NCBI RefSeq assembly: GCF_007830295.1
Contig: NZ_VLKC01000001.1
Coordinates: 637,465 to 701,464 of the forward strand
Source of the DNA: Sporomusa sp. KB1
Lineage (GTDB): Bacteria; Bacillota; Negativicutes; Sporomusales; Sporomusaceae
Length of the DNA: 64,000 nucleotides
Reading direction: 5' to 3'
Position numbers and translations under genes: made by a program. The notes beneath the pieces are model-generated. The model had not been told where the DNA came from and did not search any database. It saw only the letters and a program-made list of their open reading frames with translations. Positions 43,744 to 53,229 of the stretch are shown here, piece after piece (the first letter of the stretch is position 1; each line of letters starts with the position of its first letter).

Positions 43744-44022
43744 TTATTTGTTACACGTACTTTGATTGTACTCGCCTTGGAAAAATCTGTTTATACTGTT
43801 ATCATCATTTTCTTCTTGATATACTGCTTGATGATGTTTTTCCTTGCATTCAGGCGTTACACCTTTAGCACACTCCTGCATGCAAACGGAATCTCCACAA
43901 CACTCTTCTACTACTGGCGGTTCTTCGACTCTGGGAGATGCTGACGCTACAGCTGCAAATAAGCCAACCTGCATCAGTCCTAACATGGAATACACCATAA
44001 GTTTTTTCAAGGTACCTTTCAT
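43744..44022 (-). CDS. Small secreted Cys-rich protein
   Basis: 92 residues from ATG 44022 (AAGGAGG site). Signal peptide (LKKLMVYSMLGLMQVGLFAAV, cleaved near ASA-SP), then a mature part with six clustered Cys (EECCGDSVCMQECAKGVTPECKEKHH) and a terminal Cys. Could bind metal or form disulfides. No family recognised. Confidence 0.75.
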   Translation of the reverse strand: MKGTLKKLMVYSMLGLMQVGLFAAVASASPRVEEPPVVEECCGDSVCMQECAKGVTPECKEKHHQAVYQEENDDNSINRFFQGEYNQSTCNK

Positions 44023-44361
44023 CTGAAAACCTCCTTTAAATATGTATATCGGATGCACAATTTACATAATACAGTCTTTTCTTTAAAATTTTTTTAAAAT
44101 CACGTAGGTAAATTGCACCAATCAATAAAAAAAACCGCCCGGCAGGTGATCATGGCCCATTTAAAGGTTTCACATTCCGCAGCCACGATAAATTAAACTA
44201 TCTCTTACTCTTTATCCGTACATGAAACTGTTACAATACCACTCGTAGAAATGCGAAACGGACCTCCGATCTCTGTCACGAACAATTAAGCCACTTAGTA
44301 TCCAGAGGCTTTTCCCACTGTCTGGAGCATACCATAAGTAAAGTGATAAGGGGGCCTTACC
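44023..44361. other. Divergent intergenic region before lnt
   Basis: AT-rich promoter region for the Cys-rich gene on the left (poly-A/T near 44080-44100). No gene, repeat or riboswitch recognised. The lnt ribosome-binding site is AAGGGGG at 44348-44354. Confidence 0.35.
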
Positions 44362-45777
44362 ATGCCTGCACTACCGTCAAAAATCTTTGATTTCTCGTTT
44401 TTTACCGTTTGTTTGAGCGCCATATTATTTTATTTCTCCACCGGCTTTTACGATTACTGGCTACTGACCTGGCTAGCGCCGCTGCCGGTATGCCTTTTCG
44501 CCCTACATTCCCGGACCGTAGAAACAGCTCTGGCCGCATTCACCGCTTTCATCCTCGGTGCCATGAACCAGTTCGGCTATCTACCACTGCTGTTGTTTGC
44601 CGGCACAACCCTGCTGAATGCAACTGCTTTTGCTTTGTCCGTTTTATTGTTTCGCACAACAGCCCGGTCCACTAGTCAACCTTTCGCGCCGTTCGCCTTT
44701 GCCGCCGCCTGGACAGCGTACGAGTTTGTCCGTTCCCACTTTTCCTCTTTCGGCACCTTTGAAAGCCTGGCCTATACGCAAGCGCTCAATCTGCCGGTCA
44801 TTCAGCTAGCTTCTCTGACCGGCATCTGGGGCATCACTTTTTTCCTCATGCTAATTCCCGCCGGTTTGGCCGCCGTTTGGCACGCTTACCGCACCGGAAA
44901 CCGCTGGCGTCTGACAGGCCTGCTCGTCGGCGGCCTATTAGCAGCCGTGTTCCTTTTTGGTGTCTGCCGTCTCTACCTGCCGGCGGACAATCCGGTTATT
45001 ACCATCGGCCTGTCCTCTGTGCCGGCCACCCGCGAAGAAATGCGCAGCCAGGACATAGCGACCATAACTGCTTCCCTGCGCCGCTACAGCCGCAGCGTCG
45101 ACACGCTGGCCGCCGCCGGAGCGCAGTTTGTGCTGCTGCCGGAAAAAATTGCGTTTTTAAATCCGGCCGTCCGCGAAACAGGCTTATCCATACTAAGTCA
45201 GGCGGCAGGCAAAAACCGGGTTACCCTGATTGCCGGCCTGAGCCTGCAGGAGGAACGGCTCCGCAATGTCGCTCTCGCCTTTGCCCCGGATGGCTCTTTG
45301 CTCAGGTCATATGATAAGCAGCATTTGCTTTCCCCCTATGAAAACAGCTACGTTCCCGGCAAGGACCTTGCACTGCTAGAAACCGGCGCAGCCACCAGCG
45401 CCGGAATTGCCATCTGCAAGGATATGGACTTTGTCCTGCCAGCCAGGGAATACAGCTGGCAGGGAACCGGTCTCCTGCTGGTACCGGCGCTGGATTTTCA
45501 CGCTGACGGCTGGCTGCACGCCCGTGTCGCCGTCCTGCGCGGCGTGGAGGGAAATGCCGCTGTAGTCCGCGCCGCACAGTGGGGCTTACTCACGGTCAGC
45601 GACAGCCGCGGGCGTTTGCTGGGAACAGAGCCAGCCAGCGGTCAAGATGAAGCCAACCTTCTCGCTAAAGTGCCGCTAAGCAGTGGCTATTCCCTATACA
45701 GCCGCCTAGGGGACTGGCTCGGCTGGCTATGCCTGCTTGGAACGGCCCTGGCCCTCTTTCGGCCTAGGATGAAATAA
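44362..45777 (+). CDS. lnt: Apolipoprotein N-acyltransferase-like protein
   Basis: 471 residues: six or so N-terminal TM helices, then a periplasmic nitrilase domain (about 215-440) and a last TM helix. Catalytic triad Glu (FVLLPEKIAF), Lys (RSYDKQHLLSPYE) and Cys (GIAICKDMDF). Adds the third acyl chain to lipoproteins in organisms with an outer membrane. Base composition is visibly more GC-rich than its neighbours, and it sits alone in an eroded zone, so transfer is possible. Low overall motif conservation means it may be a divergent paralogue. Confidence 0.85.
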   Translation: MPALPSKIFDFSFFTVCLSAILFYFSTGFYDYWLLTWLAPLPVCLFALHSRTVETALAAFTAFILGAMNQFGYLPLLLFAGTTLLNATAFALSVLLFRTTARSTSQPFAPFAFAAAWTAYEFVRSHFSSFGTFESLAYTQALNLPVIQLASLTGIWGITFFLMLIPAGLAAVWHAYRTGNRWRLTGLLVGGLLAAVFLFGVCRLYLPADNPVITIGLSSVPATREEMRSQDIATITASLRRYSRSVDTLAAAGAQFVLLPEKIAFLNPAVRETGLSILSQAAGKNRVTLIAGLSLQEERLRNVALAFAPDGSLLRSYDKQHLLSPYENSYVPGKDLALLETGAATSAGIAICKDMDFVLPAREYSWQGTGLLLVPALDFHADGWLHARVAVLRGVEGNAAVVRAAQWGLLTVSDSRGRLLGTEPASGQDEANLLAKVPLSSGYSLYSRLGDWLGWLCLLGTALALFRPRMK

Positions 45778-45837
45778 TAAGGAATGTATACGTGAGAAAA
45801 GCTGAAAGCTGGATGCCTCACAGGTGCGCCGCTTTCA

Positions 45838-46879
45838 TCAAAACCATGAAACATCTCACGTACGACTTCATATTTTTCCATTAATACAGAAACAGCCTTC
45901 CCCACCACTTGCTGTATAGTCTGCTAACGCCCGTTTTAAAGAATCGGCAATTCCAAGGTAGTCTACAACCAAACCGCCGGGCTTATCACGAAAAACACGA
46001 TTTACTCGAGCAATTGCTTGCATAAGATTATGTCCACTCATCGGCTTGTCAATATACATGGTGTGTAAGCTAGGGCAATCAAAGCCAGTTAACCACATAT
46101 CTCGAACAAAGACCAACTTAAAATCATCTGTCGCATCCTTAAATCGTGTAGCTAATGCTTCTCTCCCCATCTTATTTCGTATATGCGCCTGCCATTTAGG
46201 ATGATCAAAGGCAGAGCCGGACATTATGATTTTCATGAAACCTTGCCCATCATCATCGTGATGCCAATGCAGTCGGATTTTCCTTACCGCTTCGTATAAG
46301 TCAACACAAATTCGTCGACTCATACACACGACCATTGCCTTACCATCCATGGCACCCAAACGCTTTTCAAAATGTTCTACAAGGTCGGCAACAACCTGGC
46401 ATATACGTTCCTCGGTTCCAACCATAGCTTCCAGCGCAGCCCACTTTGTTTTTAGATTTTGCTTTCCTGCCTCTTCTTTGAGTGCAATGCGCACCAAACG
46501 GCTTTCATAATATATTGGAACAGTAGATCCGTCTTCAACTGCCCGCAATATCATACTTGTCAATATAGTCTCCAAATACAGCTGGCGTGCTACGATCATT
46601 GTTTTCGATTGGAGTACCAGTAAACCCGATGAAAGAAGCATTTGGAAGTGCATCATGGAGATGCCGGGCGAATCCATCAATAAATTCATATTGGCTTCGA
46701 TGAGCTTCATCGGCAATAACGACAATATTATCTCTTTCGCTAAGCAGTGGATGTGTATCGCCTTTTTGATCTGGCATAAACTTTTGAATAGTGATAAAAA
46801 CGACACCACCGGAAGCAACCTTCAGAAGTGTTCTCAATTGCTCTCTATTCTCAGCCTCGTAAGCCGTCTTATTAGTCAC
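45838..46879 (-). pseudogene. Type I restriction enzyme HsdR, truncated and frameshifted
   Basis: Three overlapping frames carry consecutive pieces of HsdR. First [51 protein letters not shown] (helicase motifs II-III). Then, after a shift near 46540-46560, [40 protein letters not shown] and [18 protein letters not shown]. Then, after a shift near 45900, [21 protein letters not shown]. The nuclease domain and Walker A are missing. hsdM and hsdS are absent from the window. Confidence 0.9.
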
Positions 46880-46944
46880 TCAGTAATGTGGTGCCAGCTT
46901 CCCCTTCCGTTTGTTCGCTTGGAAAGGCCATGGATCATTCTGTC

Positions 46945-47826
46945 TCATCTCGACTTAACCCAGAAATACACTCCCATTCCTACAATTGTGAACATCCCTC
47001 CAATGATTTGAGATGAAGAGACTGTTTCTCCCAAGAATATATATGCAAGAATTATCGCAAGAACAGGTTCTCCGATAACACCGACAGAAACAGTAGTCGC
47101 TCCGATAAACTTTAGCAACAGATTAAATATAAAATGTCCAAAAATAGTTGGGAGCAAAGCTAGTAAAAAGAAATATGTCCAATCAGATGCGCGATAATCT
47201 GTTAGAGAGAAACTGTTAATCAAACTGTAAACTAGCATGACACTCCCACCAAGAAAAAAAACAATAACACTATATAAATTAGCCGATATTTTATGACTCA
47301 CTTTTTGTCCGGCAAGCATATATGCTGAAAGCGAGATTGTCCCCAATAAGGACAGCCCATCTCCTATTAGCGCCCCTCTCGAAACTCCAATGTCTCCCCA
47401 AGCTATAACGATTGAGCCGAAAACTGCCGCAATCATACAAAGTATCATTAGTATATTAACCCGTTCTCTAAAAAGAAAGTAAGAGCCAATCATTACAAAC
47501 AAAGGTTGTAATGTTAAGATGACCATGGAACTGGCGACAGAGGTATACGATAAAGATTCCATCCAAAATAAAAAGTGTAATCCGAGAAAAACACCAGATA
47601 AGAAAACAATGATCCATTCTTTCTTAGTCATTTGCAAAGACCAGAGGTTCTTCCAAGACACAAAAGGGCTCAACATCAAAACCGTCATATAGAGCCTGTA
47701 CATCCCCGCAACAGAGGGCGGCGTATTCGAGGATTTTATCAGGATGGAAGATATGGCGACGGCTAAAATGCTGATGAAAAGCAAGATATACGGATGAACC
47801 GGCAAGTCCGGTTTATTTAATTTCAT
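46945..47826 (-). CDS. EamA/DMT-family transporter
   Basis: 293 residues, ten hydrophobic segments in two EamA repeats: YRLYMTVLMLSPFV, FLGLHFLFWMESLSYTSVASSMVILTLQPLFV, IGEPVLAIILAYIFLGETVSSSQIIGG. Export or uptake of a metabolite; substrate unknown. AGGAGG site. Between two pseudogenes. Confidence 0.92.
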   Translation of the reverse strand: MKLNKPDLPVHPYILLFISILAVAISSILIKSSNTPPSVAGMYRLYMTVLMLSPFVSWKNLWSLQMTKKEWIIVFLSGVFLGLHFLFWMESLSYTSVASSMVILTLQPLFVMIGSYFLFRERVNILMILCMIAAVFGSIVIAWGDIGVSRGALIGDGLSLLGTISLSAYMLAGQKVSHKISANLYSVIVFFLGGSVMLVYSLINSFSLTDYRASDWTYFFLLALLPTIFGHFIFNLLLKFIGATTVSVGVIGEPVLAIILAYIFLGETVSSSQIIGGMFTIVGMGVYFWVKSR

Positions 47827-47985
47827 GGATTTAAAAACCTCCTAGTTAATTCTTGATCTAGTTTCAAAGTTTATATCTTTGAAACCACTGACAAGATATA
47901 ATAATATCATCAAAATCAAGAAATTTGTGCAATAATATCGTTAAATTATATCGATATATTTTCATTTGAAGGGGAAAAAATCACA

Positions 47986-48060
47986 ATGGAAAATACATTG
48001 CATGAGACAAATCATTATCCCGATGTTTCATTTCCATACGCTATGTACACTATTACTACC
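47986..48060 (+). pseudogene. AraC-type regulator N-terminal fragment
   Basis: ATG 47986 after GAAGGGG. Reads MENTLHETNHYPDVSFPYAM, then YTITTRNCTPKG, resembling the first residues of cupin-type AraC regulators, and then breaks off into the radC remnant. Confidence 0.45.
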
Positions 48061-48089
48061 CGGAATTGCACCCCTAAAGGCAATATCAT

Positions 48090-48465
48090 TCACAACGGAT
48101 GCGTCCCACGCCTTTCAAACCATATTTGAACTTGAAAAAGCCCCAGAAGAATTTTTCTATGCATTATTTTTAAATATAAAGAACAGAATCATCGGTGCTG
48201 CGAAAATATAGCATGGCATACTCAATGCCTCGTTTGGTTCATCCCCGTGAACTTTTTAAAAAAGCATTATTTCACAATGCAGCGGCTGTAATTATCGGCC
48301 ACAATCATCCAAGCAGCAATCCACTGCCAATGAAGACATACTAATATTAAAAAAGTTTGAAATGCTGGAGAAATGCTAGAAATCCAGGTTCTTGACCAAA
48401 TTATTATCGGAGAGAATGGAGATTTTTATAGTTTTTCAACTACGCAGACTCCCAAAATAACTTAA
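48090..48465 (+). pseudogene. RadC/JAB-domain protein remnant
   Basis: Pieces in several frames: [31 protein letters not shown], then [32 protein letters not shown] (the JAB metal motif), and LDQIIIGENGDFYSFSTTQ. At least two frameshifts and a stop. RadC genes often ride on mobile elements. Confidence 0.85.
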
Positions 48466-48630
48466 CAATAGTAATTGATCTGGATTCTGATGAAGTAAGC
48501 AAATCCGTAAAGTATGTTGACAGCAACTGCAATTCCTTTAATCCATATCCATCGGCTTTCAACACTTGCAACACAATTTAAATCGCCGCTACACCTGGAC
48601 ATTTCTTGTGTCAAGTGTAACGGCAATTTA

Positions 48631-48834
48631 TTAACTATTGGTAGCAAAGACTCTGGCTTCGTCAGATAAGGCTTCAAGCTCCGTGACCCTCCCTATATCC
48701 ATTCCCAGAGAAGTTGCCACTCTTGTGCCGTAATCCGGGTCCGCTTTGTAAAACAATGCAGTCTGGCAATACTGTATGCGTTGGAGCGCACCGCTGAGGT
48801 GGCCGGTAATATTGGAGATCAAGTGGTCAAAAGC
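48631..48834 (-). pseudogene. Catalase C-terminal remnant
   Basis: Minus-strand reading DHLISNITGHLSGALQRIQY, CQTALFYKADPDYGTRVATS, LGMDIGRVTELEALSDEA matches the C-terminal helices of clade-type haem catalases. It is preceded by an in-frame stop; the catalytic core is absent. Confidence 0.75.
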
Positions 48835-48889
48835 TCAATGACCAAGGGAAAAGACGAAAGAAAAAAGAATGGATTAGCCTTAAAGCACT

Positions 48890-49321
48890 TTAATCTTTAA
48901 CCTGATCATACAATTTATTCAAAAGAAACTTTAGCTGCTTAATCTCGGCTTCAGTTAATGTTTCCATCACCCATTGGTTTAATTCAGTAATAATCGGAAG
49001 GATCTCTTGCCTCAGCTCGCCCCCTTGTTTTGACAGAAAAATTAAGGAGAAGCGTTTATCGTCCTGACTTTCTTCCCGCCGGATAAGCCCTCTTTGCTCC
49101 AGTTTGTCAATAAGTCTGGTCGTATATGGCTTATCTCTTAAGGATGTATACGATAAATCGGTCAGTGAAATTCCTTCTTTTTCAGAAAGCCTGGCAAATA
49201 AAGCCCATTGCTCAGGAGTAACACCATACGGTTTTAATTTTTGGAGAAATCGTTTTTGCAATTTAGACTGGGTTCTACTAATAAAGAAACCAATGGTATC
49301 AAGCACATCATTTACCATCAT
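48890..49321 (-). CDS. MarR-family regulator
   Basis: 143 residues. Winged helix QWALFARLSEKEGISLTDLSYTSLRDKPYTTRLIDKLEQRGLIRREESQDDKRFSLIFLSKQG. A 15-bp palindrome sits just upstream (49336-49350) and again at 57361-57375 before the activase operon. Probably represses itself and that operon. Confidence 0.93.
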   Translation of the reverse strand: MMVNDVLDTIGFFISRTQSKLQKRFLQKLKPYGVTPEQWALFARLSEKEGISLTDLSYTSLRDKPYTTRLIDKLEQRGLIRREESQDDKRFSLIFLSKQGGELRQEILPIITELNQWVMETLTEAEIKQLKFLLNKLYDQVKD

Positions 49322-49335
49322 TAACCCCTTGATTA

Positions 49336-49350
49336 ATTGTCATTGACAAT
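49336..49350. promoter_or_regulatory. MarR palindrome, copy 1
   Basis: ATTGTCATTGACAAT, 14 bp before the marR start. A TTGACT -35-like box lies upstream on the minus strand (near 49391-49396) within aaaaaatgattgactat, which is also present before the 57361 site. Confidence 0.75.
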
Positions 49351-49602
49351 AATTTTGCTAGTTTTATACTATAACTCATTACGGAAATAGTCAATCATTT
49401 TTTCGTTGCCCATCGTCTTTTTAATTATTGCTTATGTTACAAGTTTGAACTTACGAACATAAAAACAAATTATAGGAAGGAACAATTGAAGCACTTAACA
49501 CGGTATTCACTTTCTTCAGAACACCGGCTATTGTAGCATATTTATAAATGAAACAACTCAAAAAGCCAATTTCCCCTGACACTAATTGTTTAAACTACTT
49601 TC

Positions 49603-49728
49603 ATGAGAAATTTTATCATTTATGGAATAATAGGCTGGTGCCTTGAAATCATCTGGACAGGGTTAAGAGCTATGCTGTCCGGAGATCCTCGTTTAACAGC
49701 CAAAACATGTAAGAAAGCTCCGATGTAA
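49603..49728 (+). pseudogene. PF06541-type permease N-terminal fragment
   Basis: Plus-strand ATG 49603: MRNFIIYGIIGWCLEIIWTG, LRAMLSGDPRLTAKT, like the start of CmpB-type putative ABC permeases. Similarity stops near 49704 where the MFS remnant begins on the other strand, a deletion junction. Confidence 0.6.
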
Positions 49729-50358
49729 TCTACTTTTTGCGTAACCAGGTTTTTAGTTTTTGTAGTTCCGAACTGACTATAATAGATAATTATAAAAGAC
49801 AGAACACATAAAGGGATAACCATATAAAAGGCGGCTGATCAGCCTAAGACTGTAGTGACTAAACCGCCTATAAGCGGTCCCAAAACATTAGAAAACATTT
49901 GAACTGCAGCAAAAACACTCATTGCTTTGGCCCGCTCTTTCATAAGGGAAATAATTGACTAATTAGTGCCATTGTGACCGGCGCCAGCATTCCCCAGCAA
50001 TGCCCTGCGTCAAACGGGCACCAACTAAAAAGGCAAATGAGGTCGCCAGTCCGCACAAGAGGGAGGCAAGAAGAAATACAGACAGGCCAATTAGAAAAAA
50101 CAGCTTATCGCCATATAGATCGGCAAGCCGGGAAAACAAAGGAATGGTAATAGTGGACATCAACAAGTAGCCGCTGAACACCCAGCTATACAAGTGAGAG
50201 TTACCCAATTCGGCAGAAATACTGGGCAAGATAGTTGCCACAAGTGTCTGCATGATCATATGCGCAGTTACGCCCAGGAGGATGCCTGCAAAAACAAACC
50301 AGCGTCTATTCTCCCCACCAACACTAACAAGGTTATGCTCTTTCTCCATAAGCATCAC
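49705..50358 (-). pseudogene. DHA2/EmrB-type MFS drug exporter, broken
   Basis: Starts at GTG/ATG overlapping the rph stop. N-terminal part intact (VTAHMIMQTLVATILPSISAELG, YLLMSTITIPLFSRLADLYGDK), then a frameshift near 49990. MLAPVTMALISQLFPL ends in a stop; another frame gives KERAKAMSVFAAVQMF, LGPLIGGLVTTVLG, then a TGA where Trp is expected (SAAFYMVIPL follows). Homology ends at YIGAFLHV. About half of the 14-helix protein is missing. Confidence 0.88.
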
Positions 50359-52994
50359 ACGTCTATCAATTTAGGCTCTAAAATTTCTACAACCCCTTGC
50401 ACCCCGTCCACCCGTATCTTTTGCCCATCTTTAATAAGCGTTGTCGCATCATCGACTCCAGCCACTGCCGGAATGCCATATTCGCGGGCTACAACCGCCC
50501 CATGGGTCATTAACCCTCCTACTTCGGTGATTATGGCGATTGCCGATTGAAATAGGGGAGTCCAGCCGGGATCGGTATGCGGTGCAACAAGAATTTCGCC
50601 TTCATTTAAAACCGCATTCTCCGGTTTGAGGATAACACGGGCTATACCTTCGGCAACTCCTGCCGACACCGGGCTGCCGATAAGCGTCCCCTCAGGAATA
50701 GGGCCTTTGCGCGCAGGAACCACCACAATTTCTCCCTCGCTTGTCATGACACGCGGCGGTTTCAGGCTTTGGTGCCATCGATATTCTTCCTTGCGCCTAG
50801 CGATTAATTCAGACACATTCTCCCGCAAATCGCCTTCCAATAACTGGGCTAATTCTTCCAGACTCAAGAAATAGACGTCTTCCGCCTGCGCCAATACCCC
50901 TTTTTGCACAAGCCCGGTTGCTTCCGCCATAATTGCTTTTTTGCATTCGCCCATAACCATAATAAGTAAATATTTGTGTTGTTCCCGCAGCCCTCCCATA
51001 TTGCGAAACACAGCAATCAGGCGAGTAATCAGTTTGGTTTTGAAATAATTACCGCTTACTGCATTCAAAATATGCCGGGAGGCTGTTTCCGCTTCTCTTT
51101 CACCCTCGACAAAGCGCTGCCGGTGTTCCCCCGGCTTTAGGCTTCGTATATGGCTGAAAAGCGCCGCTACCAATTGGGTAGGCGCTTCATGCCAGCGGGG
51201 ATTGGTCAGGTCAATTTCACCGGGGCAGCGCATCCCGTATTTGCCGATAAAAGTTTCAAAAGCTTGCCTGAATTGTTTCCCACCGGGAACTGGGTAAAAC
51301 CCGGCATAAAAGGTTTGGTCCCCGGCTGTTTTCAGATACTCCTGGACTGCCGGAAATTCCCGCAGCCTATCCGCCAGGTCACCAAGTTCCAATCCCATTT
51401 CACTAGTAACATTGCCGGGCAGCGACTTATTTAGCCTGTTAAACTCCACTGTGTCTTTAAACCTGCGGCCAATGATCTTTTTCAATAGGACACCGGCGAT
51501 AATCCCTGGGGCCACATAGGGTATGATCCTGTCTAAAATCTCCGGCAGCAGGCTGTCCATTTGACGCTGAACAGCTTTTATCCGTTCGGCCCCCTGCACC
51601 CGGGCAAGAGCCTGCCTGGTCTGTTCAAATCTTTCCTGCGTGAAGTTTTTAACCTGAAATTTTCCAATTTTTGAATCGCCGGAACGGAGATTAGTCCACG
51701 CTTTTCCCATAACGGGCCTCATAACCTTGCGAACAGCAGAGAGAGGCTTGCTATTTATTGATTGATACTTTTTAAGAAACTCCGGACGTTTAACAATTGC
51801 CTTCACGGCGCGGCTCATAGCTTCATCGGCATTTGTCAGCAGTTTCGGGAAAATCATCCTCATCATTTTATTATGAAACAAATCGGTAATATCGATAAAG
51901 ATTCTTCCTCCCGCCTCCTTGAAGAAATTAGCGGGGAATAAGGTTCGCAGCATCGATAAACCTAACGGCTTCATCGCATCGGTCGCCATCTGCACATGAC
52001 CGAACGACAGCAGTACCCTCAGCGGATGCTGCGGAATGTCCGACAAAGGGTACAGTGTGGTAATAGGGCGGCTCTGTACGATGGAGAACTCGCCGTTGGC
52101 CATACAAAATTCGATATCCTGCGGGTTACCATAGTGCTGCTCGATTTTTTTCCCTAAAGCGGCCAAGGCGATAATTTGTTGATCAGTCAGGACCTGTTTC
52201 TCTTGTTGTTCCGGTGGTAATTCTTTGGTGATTGTTCCGCCTTCAGTCAAGGAATAAATGGCTACTTTCTTTTGGGATATCTTTTTGCTAATCACTGTGT
52301 CGTTTTTTACTTTATACAGGTCAGCGGATACCAAACCGGATACCAGGGCTTCTCCCAGGCCAAAGCTGGCGTCAATGGAAACGACAGTACGATTTCCGCT
52401 TACCGGTTCGGCTGTGAACAAGATTCCGGAAATTTCCGGAATGACCATTTGCTGAATGACAATCGACAGATATACTTCCTGATGATCGAAGCCATTTTTG
52501 GCCCGGTATGCGATGGCGCGGTCGGTAAATAACGATGCCCAGCATTTGCGGACATGCAGTAAAAGGTCTTCCCGGCCTTTAATGTTTAGATAGGTGTCCT
52601 GCTGACCGGCAAAAGAGGCACTGGGCAGATCTTCGGCCGTCGCGCTGGAGCGGATAGCATACGAATGGCCTGCTCCCCGTTTCATCCAGGCCTGAATAAT
52701 GGCATCATGAATCTCAGCGGGCATCGGCAATTGCTGCAAGTGGGCACGGATGCGCTCACTTAATTCCCTCAGCCGGTCCAATTTAGTCGGATCGATGGTG
52801 GCAAGTGCAACAAAAAAGTTACCCATTTCCGGACTTGTGGCGATAAAGTCTTTATACGCATCGGTCGTAACACAAAACCCACCGGGTACAGGGAATCCGG
52901 CCTGCGTCATCTCGCCTAGATTTGCCCCCTTGCCGCCGACAAGAGGCAGGCTTACATGATTGATTTGCTCAAAAAAGAGTACGTATTGGTTCAT
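50355..52994 (-). CDS. rph: Rifampicin phosphotransferase-type dikinase
   Basis: 879 residues from ATG 52994 (MNQYVLFFEQIN, as in known Rph). N-terminal ATP-grasp: LVGGKGANLGEMTQAGFPVPGGFCVTT, AIRSSATAEDLPSASFAGQQDTYLN, VQSRPITTLYPL. A long middle substrate domain (about 330-770) with SEMGLELGDLADRLR and KYGMRCPGEIDLTNPRW. C-terminal phosphohistidine domain with catalytic His in TEVGGLMTHGAVVAREYGIPAVAG. Domain order and length match antibiotic-inactivating Rph rather than PEP synthase. Part of the MarR-linked operon. Confidence 0.88.
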   Translation of the reverse strand: MNQYVLFFEQINHVSLPLVGGKGANLGEMTQAGFPVPGGFCVTTDAYKDFIATSPEMGNFFVALATIDPTKLDRLRELSERIRAHLQQLPMPAEIHDAIIQAWMKRGAGHSYAIRSSATAEDLPSASFAGQQDTYLNIKGREDLLLHVRKCWASLFTDRAIAYRAKNGFDHQEVYLSIVIQQMVIPEISGILFTAEPVSGNRTVVSIDASFGLGEALVSGLVSADLYKVKNDTVISKKISQKKVAIYSLTEGGTITKELPPEQQEKQVLTDQQIIALAALGKKIEQHYGNPQDIEFCMANGEFSIVQSRPITTLYPLSDIPQHPLRVLLSFGHVQMATDAMKPLGLSMLRTLFPANFFKEAGGRIFIDITDLFHNKMMRMIFPKLLTNADEAMSRAVKAIVKRPEFLKKYQSINSKPLSAVRKVMRPVMGKAWTNLRSGDSKIGKFQVKNFTQERFEQTRQALARVQGAERIKAVQRQMDSLLPEILDRIIPYVAPGIIAGVLLKKIIGRRFKDTVEFNRLNKSLPGNVTSEMGLELGDLADRLREFPAVQEYLKTAGDQTFYAGFYPVPGGKQFRQAFETFIGKYGMRCPGEIDLTNPRWHEAPTQLVAALFSHIRSLKPGEHRQRFVEGEREAETASRHILNAVSGNYFKTKLITRLIAVFRNMGGLREQHKYLLIMVMGECKKAIMAEATGLVQKGVLAQAEDVYFLSLEELAQLLEGDLRENVSELIARRKEEYRWHQSLKPPRVMTSEGEIVVVPARKGPIPEGTLIGSPVSAGVAEGIARVILKPENAVLNEGEILVAPHTDPGWTPLFQSAIAIITEVGGLMTHGAVVAREYGIPAVAGVDDATTLIKDGQKIRVDGVQGVVEILEPKLIDV

Positions 52995-53229
52995 ATATCG
53001 ATTTGACCTCACATTCAATGATCATCTGGAAGATAACATTTTCGCCTCGTGACTAACAAATATTTTTACCATTATTAACATTTCCTGCGTCAGCCTGCAA
53101 GTCAGAAATCCGGTTTCTAGGTTTATGCCTAATGTGAACAACAAATAGTCTCGGGTATTTTACCCCCTCAGGTACTTATTATCCATTTAACTGTCTGCTG
53201 TGTGGATTTATCCCTACAAGCAGTTCAAG

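Noticed and set aside
43676..43765. 29-codon plus-strand ORF with a good ribosome-binding site (AAAGGAGTG)
   Set aside because: It runs through the terminator of the opposite-strand Cys-rich gene and into that gene. Possibly a relic of a small toxin-like gene, but nothing in the peptide supports it.
48462..48677. 71-codon minus-strand ORF next to the catalase remnant
   Set aside because: Out of frame with the catalase similarity and without any family signal.
50355..52994. PEP synthase or phenylphosphate synthase
   Set aside because: Domain order (ATP-grasp, large middle domain, C-terminal phosphohistidine), length and N-terminus match rifampicin phosphotransferase; the C-terminal PEP-binding barrel is absent.
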